36,464 bases of DNA from positions 1 to 36,464 of the forward strand of contig SKZY01000443.1 of the NCBI GenBank assembly GCA_007127095.1, in the 5' to 3' direction. This DNA comes from Planctomycetaceae bacterium (GTDB lineage: Bacteria; Planctomycetota; Planctomycetia; Pirellulales; Pirellulaceae). Below are positions 31,441-36,464 of the stretch, one piece after another; position 1 is the first letter of the stretch, and each line of letters begins with the position of its first letter. The translations under genes were made by a program, and so were the position numbers. The notes under the pieces are model-generated. The model did not search any database and had not been told where the DNA came from. It saw only the letters and a program-made list of their open reading frames with translations.

Positions 31441-31872
31441 TCACTCCTCGCTGATCGTGACCGTTTTCATCTGGTCACCCTGCCGGATCGCGTCGACGAC
31501 ATCTTGGCCTTCGATCACCTTGCCGAAGACACTGTGCTTACCGTCGAGCCAAGGCGTCGGCAGGTGGGTGATGAAGAACTGGCTGCCGTTGGTGTTCGGC
31601 CCCGCGTTGGCCATCGAGAGGACACCGGGGCTGTCATGTTTGAGATCAGGGTGGAACTCATCTTCGAACTTGTATCCCGGACCGCCGGTGCCCCGTCCCT
31701 CGGGGCAACCACCCTGGACCATGAAATCGGGGATAACGCGGTGAAAAATCAAGCCGTCATAGAAGTTCGACGAGACCAATTTCTCGAAATTAGCGACCGT
31801 CTTGGGCGTTTTGTCGGCAAACAATTCGATCCGGATCGTGCCCTTATCGGTGTCAAAGGTGGCAACCTTCAT
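31441..31872 (-). CDS. Peptidyl-prolyl cis-trans isomerase, cyclophilin type
   Basis: Cyclophilin of 143 aa that catalyses proline isomerisation during protein folding. It has no signal peptide, so it is cytoplasmic. Active-site blocks are intact: [20 protein letters not shown] (the catalytic Arg in FHRVI), [19 protein letters not shown], and [18 protein letters not shown] with the binding Trp and His. The ATG at 31872 is chosen over a TTG three bases upstream. It is a short, single-domain form like bacterial PpiB. The lactonase gene follows at 84 nt. Confidence 0.95.
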   Translation of the reverse strand: MKVATFDTDKGTIRIELFADKTPKTVANFEKLVSSNFYDGLIFHRVIPDFMVQGGCPEGRGTGGPGYKFEDEFHPDLKHDSPGVLSMANAGPNTNGSQFFITHLPTPWLDGKHSVFGKVIEGQDVVDAIRQGDQMKTVTISEE

Positions 31873-31962
31873 CAATCAGATTCTCTGGAGTTTCGAGTCG
31901 GCGTTCGCTTCCAAGTCGTGAAGCGCAGGGGCTGAGACGACCGCCGCCTCGACCCTTCATGA

Positions 31963-31980
31963 TCGCGTCAGGAGACGCGA
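31963..31980 (-). terminator. Perfect 7-bp hairpin downstream of the Coa1-like gene
   Basis: TCGCGTC-AGGA-GACGCGA, 15 nt beyond the stop of the Coa1-like gene on its strand. The stem and position suit transcription termination, but no T-run follows, so it may instead be a stabilising 3' hairpin. Confidence 0.4.
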
Positions 31981-31994
31981 CAGGCTGGGCGTCG

Positions 31995-32618
31995 TCAAGC
32001 CACGTGGGTCAAGATCCGACCATTGTTAGCCTCATTCTCAGCAGGCGGGTCGATTTCCGACGGCGCCGCAGGCACCGGTGCGTCGGACGGCAGCGACGCG
32101 TCTGGCGGTGGTTCACTTTCGACCTCTCGAGCGGTTCCGCTCAGACCGGTCAGCGGGATTCGCTGGCCATCGGGGAGAATCAGTAGATAGGCCTCGGCCT
32201 GATCGGGGCGATCGAGACTGCTCATATCGACCGCCAGTTGGGCCGACCCGCGGCTACCTTGAACGTCGAAGACCATCTTTCCGGGCTCGTTCGACCGCTG
32301 CGTGGCCGTCAGATTAATCGCCACCGATTCGACGTCGCCGACGTGTTCCGCGATTTCCGGGGAGCCGGCGATCTGTTGACGGACCTGTTTGGCAAGTTCT
32401 TGGCGGGCAATTGTCCAAGCAAAATAGCCGGTTCCGCAGCAGACGGCGATCCCGGTAAAACCGATAGCCGCCAGGATGCCAATCACCCACAACAGTGTGC
32501 GCCCGCCCGATTTCGACCCCGACTGGTTGTCCAGTTCGTACTGACTCGGTGGGTAACTTTGGCCCGACTGTGGGGTTTCAGGCCGAGAACGGGGCTCCCA
32601 ATCGTTATCGTAAGACAT
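31995..32618 (-). CDS. Single-pass membrane protein with Coa1/Tim21-like domain
   Basis: A 207-aa protein: a Ser/Gln-rich cytoplasmic lead (about 1-40), a membrane helix at about 42-68 (LLWVIGILAAIGFTGIAVCC), then an outside domain (QQIAGSPEIAEHVGDVESV, MVFDVQGSRGSAQLAV) that resembles the cytochrome c oxidase assembly factor 1 (Coa1) domain, and a Pro/Glu-rich tail. The ATG has GGAG five bases upstream. It lies 59 nt after the SUKH-like gene and before the cyclophilin. No oxidase genes are nearby, so a role in oxidase assembly is not claimed; Coa1-like domains occur in many bacterial proteins of unknown role. Confidence 0.6.
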   Translation of the reverse strand: MSYDNDWEPRSRPETPQSGQSYPPSQYELDNQSGSKSGGRTLLWVIGILAAIGFTGIAVCCGTGYFAWTIARQELAKQVRQQIAGSPEIAEHVGDVESVAINLTATQRSNEPGKMVFDVQGSRGSAQLAVDMSSLDRPDQAEAYLLILPDGQRIPLTGLSGTAREVESEPPPDASLPSDAPVPAAPSEIDPPAENEANNGRILTHVA

Positions 32619-32677
32619 GATCTCTCCCCGGCGGTTCGCCAGGCGTGTGTAAGGATCGGTTGGAAAAAAATGTCCGT

Positions 32678-34063
32678 TCAGCCGAACAGATAACGGGCAC
32701 GGAGGCAGGCTTGGTGCGTCCGCGCCAGCGATGCGCGACCGAGTTGCCGAGCGGCTTCGGCAGCCTCAGCCAATTCGCCCAACAGCTGACAGTATCGCCG
32801 GATCGAATCGCAACCGACATCCCACCCGGCCCGATAAAGCGTCTGATAACGCTGGGCCGCAGCTAGCTCGGTCGACGCTTTGGGTGATGACCGGTCGGTG
32901 GTGGCGCTCGCGGCGTCGGCCGAACGGGCGTGCCTGAGCCAGTAATCAGAGACGCGATCACGCCAGCCCGGCGATTCCGACTCCATCGCGCCTTGGGCCA
33001 TCCGCAGGTGGGAAACGTATTCGGCGTCGAGTTGGTCGGCGGCGTTGAGTTGAACCAATCGAGCGACCGAAAACTTACAGACCCGATCACTCTCAAAGTG
33101 GGTTCGAAAACGGACCGCTTGATCGGAAAATACCGAAGTCAACGCGCCGTGGCGGTAATGGCTGATCGCGGTTGTAAGATCGCCATCGCGTTCGGCCGCC
33201 CAGCCGAGAATATCGTGGGCCCAGGCCAAGTCGTCTCGCCGATCGGCCACCTGGCGACAATGGACTCGCGCGGTCTCCCAATCCTGCGTTCGCCAATCGG
33301 CAGCCGGCAGGGCCCAAAGGACTGCTAGCCGCTGGGCGATCTCCGGCGGCAGGTTTCGCGTGTCAAACATCCAACGGACCACGTCGTGTTCCCAGCGAGC
33401 CTCCAATAACGCGGCGGTTTGCGGCGTCATCCGGCGCAGTAACTCGTTGTCGAGCGCCGCTAGCGTCAAGTCGCAGCAGAGTGGGACGACGGCGATTCCG
33501 AGCCCGAGCAAGTGGTGCGCGGTATCGGCGACAGGAAAATCGGCTCGCAACACTTCGCCGGCCTGGGGCGGCAAATGGTTGGTCGCCCAGCGTAGCGACG
33601 GCGTGGTTCTCAAGCTGTCGGTCGTCGGTTCGAGCTGATCGGTCGCCGGGACCGCCAACCGCCGCGCTTTGCCCGGGAACCGGGAAGCGAGAGCGTCGTA
33701 CAGGATCGCCTCGGCGATCGTGTCGCCATAGGGCAAACAATCGCCACCACCGTGGTACCAATGCACCACTTCGACAATCGTGTCGTCGGCACCGACACGA
33801 CCACAAAGCCAATCGCCCATCGAATTACCGATCAACGGGAGCAGGTCGGGCGGCATCAATCCCGGCCAAATCGGCTCAGGCGATTCCTCCAGCAATGACT
33901 TCGGGTCGACCACCGACGAAAACTCTCCGACCAATCCGCTATCCGCTGCCGGTCGATCGAACCAGTCGATCCACTGGGGCGTCAGACGCAACCGATATCG
34001 CTCCGCCAAAGCGGACGAATACCGCGGGTCGTGAACGTCGGAGCAGGTGACGGGTCGGTCCAA
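32678..34063 (-). CDS. SUKH (SMI1/KNR4)-like protein with helical repeat C-terminus
   Basis: A 461-aa cytoplasmic protein. Residues about 70-120 (PPDLLPLIGNSMGDWLCGRV, VVHWYHGGGDCLPYGD) match the SMI1/KNR4 core, where a hydrophobic strand pair carries GD/GxxL and WYHGGG. The second half (about 230-460) is helical with TPR-like pairs (DLAWAHDILGWAAERDGDLT, TAISHYRHGA). The start is a weak TTG at 34063 without an obvious ribosome-binding site; a TTG 18 codons on is an alternative. SUKH domains occur in immunity proteins of toxin systems and in general regulators. No toxin gene is adjacent, so immunity is not inferred. It lies 31 nt downstream of a PlsC gene on the same strand. Confidence 0.6.
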   Translation of the reverse strand: MDRPVTCSDVHDPRYSSALAERYRLRLTPQWIDWFDRPAADSGLVGEFSSVVDPKSLLEESPEPIWPGLMPPDLLPLIGNSMGDWLCGRVGADDTIVEVVHWYHGGGDCLPYGDTIAEAILYDALASRFPGKARRLAVPATDQLEPTTDSLRTTPSLRWATNHLPPQAGEVLRADFPVADTAHHLLGLGIAVVPLCCDLTLAALDNELLRRMTPQTAALLEARWEHDVVRWMFDTRNLPPEIAQRLAVLWALPAADWRTQDWETARVHCRQVADRRDDLAWAHDILGWAAERDGDLTTAISHYRHGALTSVFSDQAVRFRTHFESDRVCKFSVARLVQLNAADQLDAEYVSHLRMAQGAMESESPGWRDRVSDYWLRHARSADAASATTDRSSPKASTELAAAQRYQTLYRAGWDVGCDSIRRYCQLLGELAEAAEAARQLGRASLARTHQACLRARYLFG

Positions 34064-34094
34064 AGCGGTGCCGGATCAGAGTCGAGTTTACGGA

Positions 34095-34700
34095 TCAGAG
34101 GTCTTTTAAACGTTTGACCGCATTGCGGGCTCGGTTGAGAAACGCGGTTTTCGATTCCCCCGATTCCAACCAAATCGGGGGGCCGATCGTGATGCAACTC
34201 AACAACGGCACCGGCAATACCTCGCCTCGAGGCAAAATCCGATTGACGTTATCGATGTAGACCGGAACCAATTCCAAGTCCGGTCGCTTCTTACCCAAAT
34301 AGTACAATCCACTCTTGAAAGTTCCCATCTCGTCGCCGTCGGCGCGACCGCCCTCGGGAAATACGATCAACGAATAGACGTCACCCATTTGGCGAATCAT
34401 CAGGTCAATCGGACTCTGGTGGACCTTGATCTCTTGGCGATCGATCAACAGCGCATTGAACGATTTCGCGATGTGGGGACGGAGCCACCCGGTCGACCAA
34501 TAATCCTTCGCCGCGACCGGACGGGTCAGCGTACGGACACCTTTCGGCAAGGCAGACCAGAGCACGACCGCATCGAGATGGCTGGTGTGGTTGGCGAAGT
34601 AGATCCGCTGGCAGGTGTCCGGTGTACAGTCGATCCACCGCACCGTGAAGCCGCTGAACAGTTTGGCGAGCATCACGATCGCGTGGCTGGTCAACGTCAT
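34095..34700 (-). CDS. 1-acyl-sn-glycerol-3-phosphate acyltransferase (PlsC family)
   Basis: A 201-aa membrane-associated acyltransferase that makes phosphatidic acid from lysophosphatidate or acylates a related lipid. It has NHTSHLD (about 37-43, the NHxxxxD catalytic box), VAAKDYWSTGWLRP, LLIDRQEI, and FPEGGRADGD (about 114-123, the EGxR block). It is shorter than many PlsC proteins (about 240), lacking a long N-terminal membrane hairpin; only one N-terminal hydrophobic stretch is present. The ATG is the natural start. The SUKH-like gene follows after 31 nt. It differs from the acyltransferase of the carotenoid cassette in size and motifs, so the two are not recent duplicates. Confidence 0.87.
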   Translation of the reverse strand: MTLTSHAIVMLAKLFSGFTVRWIDCTPDTCQRIYFANHTSHLDAVVLWSALPKGVRTLTRPVAAKDYWSTGWLRPHIAKSFNALLIDRQEIKVHQSPIDLMIRQMGDVYSLIVFPEGGRADGDEMGTFKSGLYYLGKKRPDLELVPVYIDNVNRILPRGEVLPVPLLSCITIGPPIWLESGESKTAFLNRARNAVKRLKDL

Positions 34701-34820
34701 GGATGTGTACAGAGAGGCACGACAAGTAGGTAGCGAGTGAAATCCGAACGATCGGCCCGCCCGCGAACGGGACTCGATCTAGTCTAACGCCCTCAACGAC
34801 GACGTCGAGCCTAAGTTCAA

Positions 34821-34860
34821 CACCCTCCGAGCCGTTTTTTGCAACCGGCTCAAAAGGGTG
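34821..34860. promoter_or_regulatory. 12-bp interrupted hairpin in the PlsC / Pro-Ser protein gap
   Basis: CACCCT-cc-GAGCCG, an 11-nt loop beginning with six T, then CGGCTC-aaa-AGGGTG. Both 6-bp stems are perfect, with a small 2/3-nt internal loop. It lies about 180 nt upstream of the ATG at 35042 and about 120 nt upstream of the PlsC start. It could be a leader structure, the core of a small RNA, or a terminator for an unseen transcript. No known riboswitch was recognised. Confidence 0.5.
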
Positions 34861-34863
34861 GAA

Positions 34864-34876
34864 CTGGTGGCACCAG
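34864..34876. promoter_or_regulatory. 13-bp palindrome, possible operator
   Basis: CTGGTG-G-CACCAG, four bases after the 12-bp hairpin. Perfect dyad symmetry of this size suits a dimeric regulator site, but chance cannot be excluded. Confidence 0.35.
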
Positions 34877-35041
34877 CAATCGTTCGAGCCGATTCGACAT
34901 CGCTATCTCTTTGGTCCCAGCGACGTCGCTGCCGCCGTTCACGCTGCCGATGCCGCGCTTTTGGCATTGGGGTTGCACCTCAGAGCGTTTATGCCAGATA
35001 CCGAAATTGCCCGAAAAGTGTCACGCCCCCAGGGATTCGAA

Positions 35042-35983
35042 ATGGACAACCACATCAATCACGTTGCCGCGATCGTCGTCGCGCTGACCGGCGTCCTCGC
35101 CCCCATACCACGGTCGGCGTTTGCCGAATCGCCGACATCACCGGGTGTTGAGGACTGGGAAACGCCACAGACGCGGTTGCGACCGATCGGGGCAGCTTCA
35201 GCGGTCGACGCCTATCGGGACGACACTGCGGGGTCGGTCCGTCCATCTACCGCCGTGGGGGAAACGTCGTACGTGCGTCAAGCGGTGATGATGCAAGCCG
35301 ACAATTTTTCGATGCCTGCGCCGTCACAATCGCCGTCAGGACCGAACTCGTTGCCGCAACAACTCGACTCGTCACAATCGCTCGGTCCGATCACGACGCC
35401 TCCGCCGAGTAGTGATAACACGCCGCTGCCGCGTCCTGATCTGATGCCGTCACCGAGCGGGCCGACATCGCCGAGCGGACTATCGCCAAACGGGCCATCG
35501 TCGAATGGGTCAGGGCTGACGCCGGTGCCCCGGTCGGGAAGCTCAGCCGGGTCCTCACTGCCGGCCGGTCAAAGTGGCGACTATGCGCCGCTGGCCCAAC
35601 CACGGCTCGGTGACCGATTCGCCACCCTCGGCAATTGCCGGAATGTATCGGGACCCTCTTCGTATCGATCCGACCGGATCCGCTGTGCCCCGCCGACCGG
35701 CTACGTGACGACGGTCGGGGCGACATCGTCACCGCCAGTCTACGCTCCGCCCCCGGCGCAACTCGGGCCGCCGACGATTTTGCCGCCCACGTACGACCCC
35801 TCATTGGGGATGCCGATGACCGCAGGACCGACGGTGATTCCGGGCTCACCCGGCTATCGTCCGCTCGTTTCGTTCGGCCAAGACCGTTTCCCGGTGCAAG
35901 TCGGCCAGGGGATTCTCGGTCAACCGGTCGCCTACGTACCCGGGCAGCCGGTACGCAACGTGATCCGCTATCTGACCTGGTAG
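35042..35983 (+). CDS. Secreted Pro/Ser-rich protein of unknown function
   Basis: A 313-aa exported protein. From the ATG at 35042 there is a signal peptide (HVAAIVVALTGVLAPIPRSA, cleavage near AFAES); the track start 27 codons upstream adds a charged lead and is rejected. An AGGG lies eight bases upstream. Residues about 80-190 are low-complexity (Pro, Ser, Gly, Asn), including short SPSG/SPNG repeats. The C-terminal part has a Cys pair (LGNCRNVSG, IRCAPPTGY) and ends in a more ordered block, QPVAYVPGQPVRNVIRYLTW. Similar Pro/Ser-rich exported proteins are common in Pirellulaceae and probably interact with the cell envelope, but I recognise no domain. Confidence 0.7.
   Translation: MDNHINHVAAIVVALTGVLAPIPRSAFAESPTSPGVEDWETPQTRLRPIGAASAVDAYRDDTAGSVRPSTAVGETSYVRQAVMMQADNFSMPAPSQSPSGPNSLPQQLDSSQSLGPITTPPPSSDNTPLPRPDLMPSPSGPTSPSGLSPNGPSSNGSGLTPVPRSGSSAGSSLPAGQSGDYAPLAQPRLGDRFATLGNCRNVSGPSSYRSDRIRCAPPTGYVTTVGATSSPPVYAPPPAQLGPPTILPPTYDPSLGMPMTAGPTVIPGSPGYRPLVSFGQDRFPVQVGQGILGQPVAYVPGQPVRNVIRYLTW
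35450..35512 (+). repeat. Degenerate 15-18-bp in-frame repeats in the Pro/Ser-rich gene
   Basis: Successive units TCACCGAGCGGG, TCGCCGAGCGGA, TCGCCAAACGGG and TCGTCGAATGGG recur every 15-18 bp and encode S-P/S-S/N-G steps. All are whole codons, so length can change without frameshift. Confidence 0.7.
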
Positions 35984-36003
35984 TGATTACAACCGATTTG
36001 TCA

Positions 36004-36111
36004 GAATTGCAATCCTCCGTCGGCTGAATGCAATTCGTGGGGAAAAAATATCAGGCTCTTTTTGCGAAGCACTCGTCCTTCGCCGCTTCGCAGAAAAGGT
36101 TCCCAACCTTT
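36004..36111. terminator. Three consecutive hairpins between convergent genes
   Basis: GAATTGCA with a 17-nt loop and TGCAATTC (36004-36036); an 11-bp stem TTTTTGCGAAG with CTTCGCAGAAA and one G-T pair (36059-36096); and AAAGGTT-CCC-AACCTTT (36095-36111), which competes with the second by two bases. They fill the gap between the stop at 35983 (plus) and the stop at 36136 (minus), so a two-way termination region is the simplest reading. Confidence 0.55.
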
Positions 36112-36135
36112 CATTTCTCCGCTCGATCCTCAACA

Positions 36136-36464
36136 TCACCGGCAATCCTTCATCGTCAAATCTTCGGGGCGATTGACGTTCCGCGATGCCTCGGCAGGCA
36201 GTGCAACCGGGTCAAACGGTTGGCCGGCCAGCCAGCCACGGAGCCCGCGGTGGTCTGAAGCAGCCAGAATTTCGATCTCATCGGTATAGCCAGCCGGATA
36301 GATCGCCGGCATCGGCTCGGGGCGACCGGTGGTGAACTCGGCACAAACCACTCGCTGAGTCTGGGCCCAGCGAGCGATCAATCGGGCCAGGTGGTCGGTG
36401 GTCAAATCGGGCATGTCGATCGGCGTCACCAAGACCGCCTGATACCCCAATCTGATCGCCTGTC
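36136..36464 (-). CDS. MobA/MocA-like nucleotidyltransferase (5' end beyond window)
   Basis: C-terminal part (about 109 residues) of an NTP-transferase of the molybdenum-cofactor guanylyl/cytidylyltransferase family. The frame is open to the right edge; the track's start at 36450 is an internal TTG. Visible blocks are AVLVTPIDMPDLTTDHLARL, the family's second acidic motif in the form of PIDMP, then PAIYPAGYTDEIEIL and DHRGLRGWL, which matches the Pro-x-x-(F/Y) and GDxGxR-type elements of MobA/MocA. The N-terminal LAAGxSxRMG loop would lie outside. It probably activates the pterin cofactor or a related small molecule with CTP or GTP. Subfamily is open. Confidence 0.75.
   Translation of the reverse strand, partial: QAIRLGYQAVLVTPIDMPDLTTDHLARLIARWAQTQRVVCAEFTTGRPEPMPAIYPAGYTDEIEILAASDHRGLRGWLAGQPFDPVALPAEASRNVNRPEDLTMKDCR

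Larger units (their letters stand above)
34701..35041. other. Divergent intergenic region of about 340 nt with strong secondary structure
   Basis: No convincing gene lies here; short track ORFs at 34839 and 34858 look random. The middle holds a long hairpin and a 13-bp palindrome, listed next. It must carry the promoters of the PlsC gene (minus) and the Pro/Ser-rich protein gene (plus). Confidence 0.5.

Noticed and set aside
1-36464. CRISPR array, prophage or insertion sequence
   Set aside because: No regularly spaced direct repeats, cas, integrase or transposase genes were found; the tandem repeats seen are short and inside genes.

Overview
The window looks like a chromosomal segment of a planctomycete, most likely from the Pirellulaceae (Rhodopirellula and relatives). 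This rests on a GC-rich sequence, frequent TTG and GTG starts, the planctomycete-typical families DUF1552, DUF1592/1588/1585/1587/1595, DUF11-repeat secreted proteins and FecR proteins paired with a Rhodopirellula/Verrucomicrobium-type ECF sigma factor, a Ser/Thr kinase with an extracytoplasmic sensor, and carotenoid-tailoring genes. No rRNA, tRNA, CRISPR array, phage or intact insertion sequence was seen. All assignments come from reading motifs; no search was run.

Layout. 1-4650 (minus strand): a three-gene carotenoid-type cassette (CrtN/CrtP-like desaturase, PlsC-type acyltransferase, family 2 glycosyltransferase), packed with a 2-nt gap and a TAATG overlap, followed by miaB, which runs off the left edge. 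4800-6074: secreted DUF4832-type protein. 6075-6643: a gene-free stretch rich in hairpins. 6644-11743 (minus): probably one operon of a TPR protein, recO, a BamD-like lipoprotein, an LptE-like lipoprotein, folP and a family 4 glycosyltransferase, which joins outer-membrane biogenesis to housekeeping genes. 11976-14492 (plus): secreted DUF11-repeat protein, convergent with an SMP-30/gluconolactonase.

15820-22438 (plus) is the most distinctive region. It holds an ECF sigma factor, a membrane FecR-type regulator, a Tat-exported DUF1552 protein, an exported alpha/beta-hydrolase and a large DUF1592-family protein with two CxxCH haem-type motifs. Four-base ATGA/GTGA overlaps join sigma-FecR, FecR-DUF1552 and esterase-DUF1592. 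I read it as a self-contained sensing/response cassette for an extracytoplasmic, possibly carbohydrate-ester-related, process. A short decayed reading frame sits between DUF1552 and the esterase.

22596-27273: a transmembrane Ser/Thr kinase and an exported amidohydrolase are divergent, and their ATG codons overlap within a single CATG. A lipoprotein follows the amidohydrolase. 27245-31872: aroK and a tRNA-dihydrouridine synthase (ATGA-coupled), galM, a 6-phosphogluconolactonase-type propeller and a cyclophilin. 31995-34700 (minus): a Coa1-like membrane protein, a SUKH (SMI1/KNR4)-like protein and a second PlsC acyltransferase. 34701-35041: a structured intergenic region with a 12-bp hairpin. 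35042-35983: a secreted Pro/Ser-rich protein. The right edge cuts a MobA-like nucleotidyltransferase.

Many starts in the ORF track are over-extended. I moved them where an in-frame ATG/GTG/TTG has a Shine-Dalgarno match, a stop-start overlap or a signal peptide, and each entry says why.
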